From: Macrobrachium rosenbergii
Lineage: Eukaryota > Arthropoda > Malacostraca > Decapoda > Palaemonidae
Direction: 5' to 3'
Assembly (NCBI RefSeq): GCF_040412425.1
Contig: NC_089783.1
Location: forward strand, 36,874,125 to 36,938,124
DNA length: 64,000 nucleotides
Part shown: positions 52,465 to 63,413 of the stretch, piece by piece
How positions within the stretch are numbered: the stretch's first letter is position 1
How the letters are laid out: each line of letters opens with the position of its first letter
Notes under the pieces: generated by a model
The model's database searches: none
What the model was told of the DNA's origin: nothing
What the model saw: the letters and a program-made list of their open reading frames with translations, nothing else
Made by a program: the position numbers and the translations under genes

Positions 52465-52470
52465 AAATAT

Positions 52471-52563
<93 letters not shown>

Positions 52564-52602
52564 GAAATCATCAACACACAATCACAGTGTGGAACAGAAA
52601 TA

Positions 52603-52695
<93 letters not shown>

Positions 52696-52702
52696 CTGTC
52701 AG

Positions 52703-52743
<41 letters not shown>

Positions 52744-52775
52744 AATATATATTATATATATATGTATGTATATAA

Positions 52776-52834
<59 letters not shown>

Positions 52835-52838
52835 CATA

Positions 52839-52911
<73 letters not shown>
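52465..52911. repeat. Compound (TA)n microsatellite, about 450 bp
   Basis: Several long TA blocks separated by gtagaaatcatcaacacaca, aactgtcagtttc and TATG/TACA variants. Confidence 0.95.
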
Positions 52912-52913
<2 letters not shown>

Positions 52914-52998
52914 CGTTCAATTTCTTTTCCAACACTAAATGACCTTATAGGTCCCAGTGCTTGGCCTTTGGCCTAAACTCTATATTCCATTCCATTCC
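52912..52998 (-). repeat. REP-B element, 5' fragment
   Basis: On the minus strand it reads ggaatggaatatagagttta, then ggccaaaggccaagcactgg, gacctataaggtcatt, and stops at the TA repeat. Only about 80 bp from the head are kept. Confidence 0.75.
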
Positions 52999-53060
52999 AA
53001 ATCGCTGGCATATCCCTGGTGGATTTAGGTTAATATTTGGTCAGCAGTTCCAAAAGGCCT

Positions 53061-53304
53061 TGGAGTGGGTAAAGCCGTCAGTGCATCTCACGTGGTGCAC
53101 TGTAGGCATGTGTTAAGATTCTTTGAAGCGTCCTTTCGGCCGCTAGCTGCAACCCATTTCATGTTATTTTACCTTGCCTACGTTCGTATTCTCTTTGTTC
53201 CATCTTGCTTTCTACCCTCTCCTAACAATTATTTCATCATTAGTTTCAGTGCTGAATGACCTCACAAGTCCTAGCGCTTGACGTTTGACTGAAATTTTAC
53301 ATTC
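53061..53304 (-). repeat. REP-B element with 16-bp degenerate target duplication
   Basis: A minus copy that on the plus strand opens with the gtgcatctcacgtggtgcac hairpin and contains ccgctagctgcaaccc; the head (tgaatgacctcacaagtcct) is at the right. Flanks cagttccaaaaggcct (53045-53060) and cagttccgaagggctt (53305-53320) match at 13 of 16. Confidence 0.82.
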
Positions 53305-53312
53305 CAGTTCCG

Positions 53313-53714
<402 letters not shown>

Positions 53715-53864
53715 TTTTACTTTTTTTGCCTGGATTCGTCTGCAGCATGGCCAACTGCTTCATCTCCAAAAACTTTAGCTATGGCTTTACAGTTGCTATG
53801 CAGACTTTTCTAACAGTCATAAGATGTCTTGGTGCATCACTATAATGTGACCGGAAATAATTAG

Positions 53865-54056
53865 TAAAGAGCCACAATGATGTATATGAGAGATTGTATA
53901 GTATTTTTCCCTCCCCCCAAAAAAAAGTTTAAAAAAGGGAGCTTTCGACCGTTGTGTAAATGGTCGACAGCTCCCTTTTTTAATTTTCCTTTTTTTTGTA
54001 TTTTGGAAAAATGCTTTACAATCGCTCACATACAACACCGTGGCTTTTTACTTAGT
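53865..54056. repeat. Foldback element (about 90-bp inverted arms)
   Basis: The left arm agtaaagagccacaatgatg ... aaaaaagggagctttcgacc faces the right arm ggtcgacagctccctttttt ... acaccgtggctttttactt. The loop is gttgtgtaaat. The direct repeat agtcataagat lies at 53815-53825 and 54054-54064 around it, so a target duplication is possible. Frames read on either strand are mirror images of each other and not genes. Confidence 0.85.
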
Positions 54057-54239
54057 CATAAGATATAACATTATTTGCCAATTCTTTCTGTTTCACGTAG
54101 ATGTAATCATAAAAAATAAGCTTCATTTTACCAAGTTCACTTTGGACGGACTCCATGATGGGTGATATAATTTATTCTATTTATTTGAGAGGTGTGGATG
54201 AAGATACACTGACCAGCTCAAGATTTAATTCTGACAAGA

Positions 54240-54535
54240 CTTTGGCTTGTTGCTACTTATTATCTTAACATTTTTTTTTTATAAATATTTGTTTAATTAG
54301 ACAGTAATTATGTAATCAGCAATAATTTCTTTAAGAATTGTTTATTTATAGAGGAAAGTGCCTGTAACTACTTCCTAAATGACTGAATTCAGACTAGTCG
54401 TTGGCTTGTATTTACTAATTTTTTTTTATAACCAGACAGTTAGTGATTACTAATTACATATTAGTAACAATTTCTTCGAGAATTATTTATTTTTTGATTG
54501 ATGAAACTGCCTGTAACTATTTTCTAAATGTTTTT
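54240..54535. repeat. Diverged tandem duplication, about 140-bp unit
   Basis: Two copies share ttggcttgt, attttttttttataa, agacagt-a-t, aatttctttaagaatt/gagaatt, ttatttat and ctgcctgtaactatttt-taaatg. Confidence 0.75.
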
Positions 54536-54552
54536 GAAACTTATGTGCAAAG

Positions 54553-54631
54553 GAGGGCAGTTGTCCAGGGGGCAGTTGTCCTATGAGGGCAATTGTCTGG
54601 GTGCAATTGTCCCGGGGACAGTTGTCCTAGA
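54553..54631. repeat. 16-bp minisatellite, five copies
   Basis: Unit ggggcagttgtcctat with variants (gggcaattgtctggg, gtgcaattgtcccgg, ggacagttgtcctag). Confidence 0.9.
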
Positions 54632-54929
54632 TCCAGAATTTAAGGCAAAAGCCAAGCGCCGGGACCTATGAGGTCATTCAGGCTGAAAAGGAAATTGAGA
54701 GCAGAAAGGTTGGAAAGGCGTAACAGGAGGAAAATCTTGCATTTGCACTATGAAACAACTGTTAGGAGAGGGTGAATAGCAACATGGAAGAAAGAGAATA
54801 TGAACATAGGTACAGTAAAGGAATGAAAGAGGTTACAGCTAGGGGCCGAAGGGACGCTGCAAGGAACCGTAAGTAATGCCTACACTGCACGGCGTGAGGT
54901 GCACTGACGAAACTACCCCACTACGGGGG
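54632..54929 (+). repeat. REP-B element, full length
   Basis: Has the head ccagaatttaaggcaaaagc, a damaged hairpin 1 (gcgccgggacctatgaggtc), hairpin 2 (gttacagctaggggccgaag), the 3' hairpin (gcacggcgtgaggtgcac) and the end ccactacgggg. Confidence 0.85.
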
Positions 54930-55527
54930 ATGTACAGTTGGACCTATTTTCGAGACGCCTGCATTAACGTTGATGGCATCACTTTTTTTTTTTATCTAAA
55001 ATAAATCTTCCTTGTTCAATATAAAAAAGTTTGATGGCTGATGATTCGACTCTTCAATCATCCATATTTAACAATCTTGCCATTTCATCATTACTATCAT
55101 CATCACTATTATTATCATCAATGCTTTCATGTCAAATTCTCTTGTGTAGGGCAAGATGTGATATGAATTTCTCTCTCTCCCTCTCCTTCCTCCTCTTCTG
55201 TTCTTTGCCCTCTCTCTTTATGTCTCTTTCTCTTTTTCTCTTTCCTACTAGTCTCAAAGCCTTTGTTCTGTTCATTTTCCCCTCGATGGGCCGGAGTTCA
55301 TTCCAATCTGGTTTATGTCTTCATCTGTGATAGAAATTTTTCCCTATAATGGTCCTTCCTACTGGTCTTCTTCATCCTGCTACTAACGCATTGACAATTG
55401 TCCTCATTATGCAATGATGAGAACTAGACGAATAGATAATTCTTTATATCTGTAAACGCACAATTGTCCTCATTATGAATGCACCTAGACTAGATAATTG
55501 ATTTATAAAAATTTGTTTTTTTTTCCA
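54930..55527. other. Unique sequence with a 70-bp dimer
   Basis: acaattgtcctcattatg-aatg recurs at 55392 and 55462, each followed by ctagac-agataatt. A 99-residue frame at 55031-55330 is Ser/Leu-rich from TC-rich DNA and has no motif. Confidence 0.45.
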
Positions 55528-55741
55528 AGCACTGGGGCATTTTCAGCCATTCAGTGCTTTAGGCAGATTAAGGCGGGAGTTGGAGTGGCTGGACAGCAAG
55601 ATTGAAGAAAGGAAGCTGAATGGAGGCAAGGTAAAAGGCTCGAAAGTGGTTGCAGCTAGGGGCCGAAAGGACGCTGCAAACAACCTTTAGTAGTAACTAC
55701 AGTGCGCCATGTGGGGTGCACTGACGGCACCAACACTTCCC
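55528..55741 (+). repeat. REP-B element, diverged
   Basis: Head agcactggggcattttcagc, hairpin 2 (gttgcagctaggggccgaaa) and 3' hairpin (gtgcgccatgtggggtgcac). It is the most diverged copy in the middle. Confidence 0.8.
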
Positions 55742-55763
55742 TCGTCATATCTCCTAACAAGCT

Positions 55764-56067
55764 CCTCCTGTGGGGGAGTTAGTGCCTACAGTCACCTCAT
55801 GCGGTGACTGCAGGCATTACTCAAGGTTCTTTGCAGAGTCCCTTCGGCCCCTCGCTGCAACCTCTCTCATTCCTTTTACTATACCTCCGTTCATATTCTT
55901 TTCTTTCCACCCTTTCCTAACAAATCGTTTCATTGTGCAACTGCTGGGTTTTCCTCCTGCTACACCTTTCAAATCTTTTTACTGTCAATTTCCCTTTCAG
56001 GGCTGAATGACCTCACAGGTCTCAGAGCTTGGCCTTAGACCTAGATTTTTTTTTATTCCATTCCATT
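55764..56067 (-). repeat. REP-B element, inverted partner
   Basis: A minus copy in tail-to-tail arrangement with the 55528 copy, about 22 bp apart. It contains gtcacctcatgcggtgactg (3' hairpin), cggcccctcgctgcaacctc and tgacctcacaggtctcagag; the head is at the right. Confidence 0.85.
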
Positions 56068-56366
56068 CTTAAGAAGATCCTTGACTGAAAAATTGTTTAT
56101 AACATGTCACCCCCTCTATCTTGGTCGTGGTGTAGTATCAGGCAGCCACAAGCCTTTTTAAAGTGATAATTTTTTTGTGAAGGTTTAATAACCATATTTT
56201 CACTGGGCTAAGTTGTTGAGTGACTGCGGTTGTTTGAAGATCTAAAACTAATATATTGTCACGAGACATCGTGGGGCCAAACTGAACCATCATCTCTGAG
56301 TTTTACTTGTGGAGGCCTTCAAATCAGATTGGATGCCGAGGAATCAAAAGCAGGAATAAGCATTCC

Positions 56367-56735
56367 TTTTTAGTTTTCTGTAAAAGAAAGCTGTTGTACC
56401 GGCTTTGTCTGTCCGTCCGCACTTTTTTCTGTCCGCCCTCAGATCTTAAAAACTACTGAGGCTAGAGGGCTGCAAATTGATATCCAAATTGCAGCCCTCT
56501 ACCCTCAGTAGATTTTATGTCATTTAAGGTTAAAATTATATAGCCATAATCCTGTTTCTGGCAACTATATAGGATAGGCCACCACCGGGACGTGATTAAA
56601 GTTTCATGGGCCGCTGCTCATACAGCATTATAACGAGACACCGAAAGATAGATCTATTTTCGGTGACACTGATTATACGCTCTACAGAAAACTCACTTGC
56701 GTTGAAGAAACTTTGGCGTATTTTTTTCCCGTTTT
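56367..56735 (+). repeat. REP-A multi-hairpin element
   Basis: Contains the opening hairpin (agttttctgtaaaagaaagc), a shortened central hairpin (the loop atgttgatcatc...accctccaatcatcaaac is deleted, leaving the two arms nearly abutting at about 56475-56490), agacaccgaaagatagatct and a weak terminal hairpin (gttgaagaaactttgg). Confidence 0.88.
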
Positions 56736-56795
56736 TTTAAAGCTTAAATGAGCCTTCAGAAATGGGTCTCTTGATCACCTTGCCTATGATCTCGT

Positions 56796-56860
56796 GTGTT
56801 GAATTCAACTTCCGGTCCAACTTCCTAGGAATTCAACTTCCGGTCCAACTTCTTAGGAAA
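56796..56860. repeat. 30-bp tandem dimer
   Basis: gaattcaacttccggtccaa followed by cttc-taggaa, twice. Confidence 0.85.
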
Positions 56861-56864
56861 ACCA

Positions 56865-57330
56865 TTTATTATTATTCAGAAGTTGAACCCCATTCATATG
56901 GAACAAGCCCCCACCACAGGGCCCATTGACTTGAAATTGAAGCTTCCGAAGAATATTATGGTGTTCATTCGGAAGAAATAACAAGGTAATGGGGAATAAA
57001 GAAAAAAAGATATCAGCTATTAAGAAAAAAACAGATAAACTAACAAAATGATAAATAAATATATAAAAATGATTAAATTATATAAGGAGAACTGTCTGCA
57101 AATCCCAAATGAAAAGTGGAAACGCAAAGTTTTAGAACGATAACGGAATAGCAGTTCAGACGAGAAGCTTCGTCCGGAATTCTGATCTGGTGTGTCCTGC
57201 TCGAAACAAATGAATGTAAAGGAAAAGATGAAATTGTCCCATCACTCTCGGGTGTCGGAGGGTGAGCCAATCCATAATGGAAGAAGGGTGTAACGCCCTA
57301 AATGGAATTTGAGAGTTGAAGTCAGTATTT
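56865..57330 (-). mobile_element. Non-LTR retrotransposon 3' end (LINE-C type), minus
   Basis: A short (ATT)n (56866-56878) is followed by the LINE-C 3' UTR: ttcagaagttgaaccccatt, cattgacttgaaattgaagc, ttccgaagaatattatggtg. It continues to attatataaggagaactgtc, the minus form of the segment found just after the RT frame at 17.66 kb. Beyond it (57090-57330) the minus strand has frames of 61-65 residues with no clear RT motif. Confidence 0.7.
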
Positions 57331-57418
57331 ATGGCTGACACGGGCCTCTTGTTCTACCACAAATTTCAGTGCGGAGAGAAGCGGTGAGGAAATCGTGCGA
57401 AAGATGGCGGGTTATAAT

Positions 57419-57721
57419 GGAATGGAGCGGAATACAGAATTTAGGCCAAAGGCCAAGCACTGGGACCCATAACATCATTCAACTCTGAAAGGGAAATTGA
57501 TAGTAGAAAGGATTGAAAAGGGCAACAGGAGGAAAACATCGCAGTTGCACTATGAAACAATTGTTAGGAGAGGGTCGATAGCAAGATGGAAGAAAGAGTA
57601 TGAACGGAGGTAAAGTAAAAGGAATGAAATGAGGCGCTGCAAAGAACCCTAAGTAATGCCTACAGTGCACCGCCTGAGGTGCACGGGCGGCACAACCTCT
57701 CCCCCCACTACGGGGACGGTA
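57419..57721 (+). repeat. REP-B element, full length, 9-bp target duplication
   Basis: Head ggaatggagcggaatacaga, then ggccaaaggccaagcactgg, and 3' hairpin gtgcaccgcctgaggtgcac. The 9-mer ggttataat flanks it at 57410-57418 and 57722-57730. Hairpin 2 is deleted (gaggcgctgcaaagaac). Confidence 0.88.
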
Positions 57722-57724
57722 GGT

Positions 57725-57975
57725 TATAATATGCAGCCTTAAAATTGTATGATATTAGAATACATAAGAGACACAAGGTTATTTTTAGGCTAAGAAGGTA
57801 AGCTTCAATAAACAATAATTATTATCTGCTTATAATGCCATAATCTTTAATGTGCAGCCGTAAGTTTATATGATATTCTTGTACATAAGACACAAGGTTA
57901 TTTTTGCATTAAGACAGTCATGATAGTTTCAGTAAACAACAATTATTACCTACATAAAGTACCACAATCTTCGAA
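57725..57975. repeat. Tandem dimer, about 125-bp unit
   Basis: Copies share tgcagcc-taa, ttatatgatatt, acataaga-acaaggttattt and ttc-ataaacaa-aattatta. Confidence 0.82.
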
Positions 57976-58163
57976 ATAAGCAGAAGCATTTATATTAACT
58001 ATAATCACTTTTCCCAATATGCTAAGACAAGGTGAAACAAATTTGCTAACTAAGGTAAAAACATGTATCAGTATCAACAGTTATTTCGATTTGTCTATAT
58101 TAAATCGACGGTAGATTAAAAAGACTGAGCTACACTGTTACCATACAATTCATATGCATATAT

Positions 58164-58173
<10 letters not shown>

Positions 58174-58233
<60 letters not shown>
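58174..58233. repeat. (TA)n microsatellite
   Basis: TA repeat; the last long TA block in the window. Confidence 0.96.
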
Positions 58234-58237
<4 letters not shown>

Positions 58238-58954
58238 CGTATATATATGTGTGTGAGTGTGTGTGTATTATTGCTGTGGTTAATGGATTCAAATAACACG
58301 CCTTTTGGAATATTCCTTACAAGGGAAGAGTGAGTAGTATTATTTTTTATTATTTTAGTTAGTGACAATGTACTTAACACTCGGAATAATTTCCATTCTT
58401 TTGTTCGCTAAATTATTGTTCAAGGTTTTCCGTTATGATATACAAAAGCCAATATTAAAAAAAAAAGAGAGAAGTCACAAAATTCAGTAATCATACAGTT
58501 AGCATTCAAGCATCAACAGATTCTTTGAAAGTTTCCCCTTAAACAACAAACAAGGACTCGGTACTCTTCCGCGCAGATCGTCCAAGTGTCGAACAGGTGA
58601 CTCCGCGGTCCTTGATGGTGACTGGAACGGCACAGTGTTTCTTGACGAGCAAACTGCCTGTACGCTTAGTTCTTGCTTTTGTGGGTGATTAATATCTGTA
58701 GTGTTAATTCGTACTTGGGTGATTAATATCTGTTGTGTTATTTCGTACTTAAACTACGGAACTCTGAACTCTGCTCTACACTGCTCTAATACCTGAGAAG
58801 GAAAATTGTGTCGACTCTGTTCTCTGTTCTGCCACCTGAGTAAGGAAACAGCGTGTCGGTTGATTCGAGTTACGCGGCTTGAGTCTTCGTGAAGTCGTGA
58901 TTATTCTCTGTAAGTGGAAAGCTTCAGTAGATGGTTATGCATCCTTCGGTATTT
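58234..58954. other. Unique sequence with a short dimer
   Basis: A tandem dimer of gtgattaatatctgt-gtgtta-ttcgtactt lies at about 58683-58751. The 58560-58930 stretch has higher GC than its surroundings, but I see no start, splice or promoter signal strong enough to call. Confidence 0.4.
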
Positions 58955-59780
58955 TTATCTTAAGAATTTCGTTATTAATTCAGTTAATAGTTTCTTTTTA
59001 ACTTTTCATAAGTGATCCTGGATCCCGTTACTTGGATGTAGTGGCTTCTTGTGATAGGCATGATTTTGTTGTAGGTTTATTTTAATTTATTAAACCTAGT
59101 TTTTTTCATTGATCTCTTAGAAACTTAACAACATTGTTTTGTTGACATTTTGATCGTTTCATAATTTTTCGCAAAGCATTTGCTGTATAGTAGTTTATAG
59201 CAGATGTGGATATTATTAGACGGTTGTTCAATATTTTTATTTCAAGAAAAATTTCGTTACTTCGGTCAATAGTTTATTTCCCCTTATCGTAATTGTTCCT
59301 GGATCTTGTACTTATATGATGTGGCTTGCTGTGGATTTTGTTGTAACAGGTTTGTTCCTGTTTCTTAAAGTTTTTTTCATTGATAATTTTAAAACTTTAT
59401 CTTCATTTCTTTATTTATCTTCATTTCTTTATTAATTTTCTGAAGTTTCATCATTTCGTTTATTTTTCTGTTTAGTGGATTGTAGCAGATGCAAATATTA
59501 TTAGACGGTAGTGTTTATTTTCATTTCAAGAATCTCTTAAGTTAATAGTTTATTTCCCCTTATCATAATTTTTCCCGGAATTAGTTATTTAAAGTTATGG
59601 CTAATTGTAATAGACCTTTTTTTTGTAATAGGTTTATTTTTGTTCGTTTCAAAGTTTTTACAATTTTACTTCCAAAACTTTACCTTTATTGATTTATTGA
59701 GATTTTGATAAGTTAAATTTTTCACAGCATTTTGCTGTACAGTATATTATAGCAGATGTGAATATCATAAGCTTACTGCT
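58955..59780. repeat. Diverged tandem triplication, about 270-bp unit
   Basis: Three copies share tcaagaa, ttaatagttt, ttccccttat-ataattgt, cctggat, atgtggct, tttgttgtaa-aggttta, ttttttcattga, aaactttat, ttgctgta-agta and agcagatgtg-atat-att. The starts lie near 58955, 59240 and 59530. Confidence 0.8.
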
Positions 59781-60369
59781 ATTCATGGACAATGCATTTT
59801 TTAAATCAATATTGTATAAAGCTTCAAAAGTCATATAGTATTACTATTGGTTCGACTATTTTTTCGAGTTTTTTTTTTTTTTTTTTTTTAACCCGTAGGT
59901 TATGGAACTTCTGGTAGACCATAGGTTTATTTCTGTATTAAGAATCTAATATTTTCAGAATCGGGAGGCCTCTGATGGTCCATGAAGATTAAGGAAACCA
60001 TTGTTGGTCTACGAAGGAGAGGGAGATCTCTGATGATACGTGAAGGTTAGTATTCAGTCGAGCCTAAAGAGTACTTTGAACTTTGAATGTGCTTGTTAAT
60101 TGCCTTATGTGACTTCCGTGTCCGGACTTGAAATTTTCAAGTTTTATTTCTACTTTGAAGCTATGATTTACGTATATTGCTATAACTTCACTATATTTAA
60201 TGCTGCTTCCAGATTATCTTCAAGTCTGAACCACTTTGTGAAGCAAACTAAGCCTGAGAAATATTAACTGGAAGTCAAAAATCGTTAATCTGGATAACTT
60301 ATCTCAATCTACTGTATTTATATAATAAGGTATATATAAAACTTGTCTGTACCAAACTTTATTTTTACC
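59781..60369. other. Unique AT-rich sequence
   Basis: A poly-T run at about 59867-59890 and an imperfect dimer (cctctgatggtccatgaaga and tctctgatgatacgtgaagg) at 59968-60047. No gene is seen. Confidence 0.45.
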
Positions 60370-60475
60370 GCCACCCTTTCAGGGGCGGTGCCCCTGTATG
60401 GGTGGAGCCCCCCCCGCCCCCCCATGCCCTGTTCCATAAGTATAAGGCGTTATGCGCTGGTGCATGGGGGGTTCA
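60370..60475. other. Compact GC-rich hairpin island
   Basis: In strongly AT-rich DNA this 105-bp segment holds a small hairpin (aggggcggtgcccct, about 60380) and a larger one with arms ccccccatgc (about 60417-60426) and gcatgggggg (60462-60471). No family is recognised. Confidence 0.5.
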
Positions 60476-62695
60476 AACTACTAATAAACTTTACCTTTCA
60501 GGTGGTAAGTGCAGGTGGTAAGTGCACATGTCTAGCCAATCTTAGAAGTTAAAGTACCTTGATTTAAGTTTTGTTTTTTTAGAATTTTAAAATAACGTAA
60601 TTGCTAATTAAGATTTTTTCTAATTTTTATTTAGTAAATGCCTTTCAACAAATGTTGGTTTTAAACTTGTAATGAGATTGTAATCAAGTTAACGTAAGCT
60701 TCCAGATGTTTCTTGATATTGAAGATGAAAGTACTTGAACTACTTTGCCATTCTTAAAATGATTTTCTAAGCTCAGAAGTAATTTAATTTTACTTTTCCA
60801 TTCGTACCTTTTTCTCCTTTAAAGGGACGTTAACCTTTAAGATTCTTAGATAGCTTAACTTTTTGGTAACGCTTTGCTCGAAAAATTCAAGATTTAACGT
60901 AATTTTTTAAATGGAACTTTTCATTTTGAATTATTTGAAAGTTTTTAACGTGAATTAGTGTTCGTTTGCAACTGCTGTCAGTAATTTATAGCTTAGAACT
61001 TGGGTGATAGGACAAATTATACAATAGGCAAGCCCATATTTTTGTATTTAATACAACAGACAGACCTATTTTTACTTACGTATTCTATACAATCAATAAA
61101 TTCTATACAATCAATAAATCTACTTCAAGTTGAGGCTTTATTCCAGTAATGTTGAAATTAACAAATCGTACTTAAGTCAAAGTGCCAGATTGTCATGCTC
61201 TGACGAAAGCAGCCTTGGCGAAATGAAGTTTTTTGTAATTTTGCACGGCATCTGACACCTCGACCTTTATGGGGGCGGTATTTTTGGCCACTTGACTAGT
61301 TTTTTGCACTCTGTTCCCTTGGTTTTTGGAACTTACGAACTTTTTTCGGGTCAGGTCAGAGGCTTTATAAATGGTTTATACAGGAGAAAGTTGGATCTAT
61401 TGTGAAGGTTTTAGTTCAGAGTTGTAAATCCTTATTTACTGATTTTGTAAGGATCGTTGTATATAATTTTTTGTCGTATGCAAGAAACATTTCTGCAGCC
61501 GTTTTTTTTTTCCGGGATACTACTGGAACAGTTCATGGGGGACAAACTTATCTAAGATATTGCAAACATTACTAATGTTATTCAAGAGCTCCTCCGTTCG
61601 TTGCTTTTAGCCCACAATTTTTAAGTGAGGCGAGAATGGAACCTGGAGTTGCTGATATTCTTCAAATTATTCTGTAAACTCTCCTTCAGTGATGGCCAAG
61701 AGGTGTAATTAAGTTGTTTGAAACTTCAATAAATAAACATAAAATACCCTTGTAAATGCGTACGTTCTTAATTTCAACAGTAATAGATGTCGTAAATTAT
61801 AAGGTTTAAATTCCCCTTGGGTTTTACAATGCTATGATGTAAAATAACTTTGCAATTAATAGAACAAGTCATCTAGTTGGGTATTTTACGAAACCAGAAG
61901 CCCAGGTGTACTAGAAGTTGGTAATATTTAAGAAAATAGTTTTGGTGTTTTAGTCTTGATACCATAAAATTAATATGGTTGTGTTTTTATAACTCGAGAA
62001 AACGTGTTAACTTTTTGGTATGATTTGATGTTGATTAGTCTGAAAGTTCATGGTAAAGGACTGAAAATTTAGAATATTTGTCTTGAAAGGAATTCGGGTA
62101 ATAAGTTCAATTTGAGTCTCGTGTTTGTAATTATTATTGGAATTATCTGCAATTTGTAGTCTTTGGATAAAATGCAGCCAAAAATTATAGATTAAATTTA
62201 GTATCACCAGAGAAGAAACATGCCAAATCTGTGACAAAGCATGTAAATTTTACTGTAAAAAAAATTACTTGGACATTACAGCATTATTGATATTAGAAGA
62301 TACTGGTACATATTTTTGCTTAAAGCTGCCTAGCAAATGGCAGCAGATATTTAGTTAAATTGAAACCTTGATGTTTAGTAACAATGTTAAATGTCGCAAT
62401 CTGGTATATTAGGAAAGTAATTAAAGTTGGACATTACGCTCGATGGAAAAAGTTTTTAGGTTAATTATTTAGAGCAAAAGTATACTTTCCTTTTGAAATT
62501 GAAGGCTAGAGAAGTTGTAATGGATTTCGTCTCTGCAATTACAGAGGACTACTCACCTGAGGCACTAGCATAAAACTATTAAAGTAGGATTTTAACTACA
62601 TCGGAAAATAGGAACAAACATTTTATTACTTACATTTCATGGCTGAGCCTGAGACAGAACTCCTCTCATATATTGCTTTAATACATTAGAGTATT

Positions 62696-62700
<5 letters not shown>
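60476..62700. other. Long unique AT-rich stretch
   Basis: About 2.2 kb with no recognised transposon and no long microsatellite. Small dimers are ggtggtaagtgca at 60501-60525 and attctatacaatcaataaa at 61081-61119. It may be intronic, which is inference only. Confidence 0.45.

Positions 62701-62764
<64 letters not shown>
62701..62764. repeat. (CT)n microsatellite
   Basis: Uninterrupted CT repeat. Confidence 0.97.
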
Positions 62765-62767
<3 letters not shown>

Positions 62768-63148
62768 TGTTCAACTCATACGTTAGTCTTGTTTAAATTT
62801 TCTTGATGTGGTTTATGAGAGCTAATGGAGGTAAGTGTCCTGATGGTCGATCTTCATCAGTTTTACTCCCGTGTTCATATGCTAGGTTTCAGTGTGTTGA
62901 AATTAGGCAATAAATTATCACTCAAGTCATCGATAAAAACTTGGTCAACGCTCCCCAACCTTGTGTAAATAACATAAGCGAATGGTGTTTAGAATTTGGT
63001 AGAGGATAGACTTAGAATGATTCTGTAAGTGCTAATAAAATATCAACAAGAACGAACTGAACGGTTTCCTGCGCACGTATCAAACCTTCATGCCAAGCTG
63101 TATGGCTGGAGGGCTTCACATGCCCGGGACCCACAACCTAAACTGGTG
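62765..63148. other. Unique sequence
   Basis: No feature seen. Confidence 0.45.
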
Positions 63149-63413
63149 TACCCCGTACTCGGGGAATGGTACCGTCAGTGCACGTCGCTTTGTGCACTTT
63201 AGGAATTACGGTTCTTTGCAGCGTTCCTTCGGCTGTACCTCAGCTCATTTCCTCTCGATCCCATCTTATTTCCCACCCTCTCCTAACACTGTTTCATAAA
63301 AGAACAGAAAGGTTTTCATCCTGTTACATCTTTAAAACTTTTTTTGCTCTCGATTTCCTTTTCAGCGCTGAATGACCTCATAGATCCAGCACTTTTGGCC
63401 TAAATTTTACATT
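63149..63413 (-). repeat. REP-B element, minus
   Basis: Plus-strand left end ccccgtactcggggaatggt, a damaged 3' hairpin (gtgcacgtcgctttgtgcac), cagcgttccttcggc and head hairpin cagcgctgaatgacctcata at the right. Confidence 0.83.

Noticed and set aside
53817..54068. Frames on both strands at the 54.0-kb palindrome
   Set aside because: They are mirror images caused by the inverted repeat.
54970..55330. 99-residue Ser/Leu-rich frame as a secreted or membrane protein
   Set aside because: The composition follows from TC-rich low-complexity DNA; no signal-peptide structure is convincing.
57073..57341. Minus frames of 61-65 residues as the end of the LINE-C RT
   Set aside because: They sit in the right place, but the L-W-N-S-L-P signature is not visible in any frame, so only the 3' UTR match is claimed.
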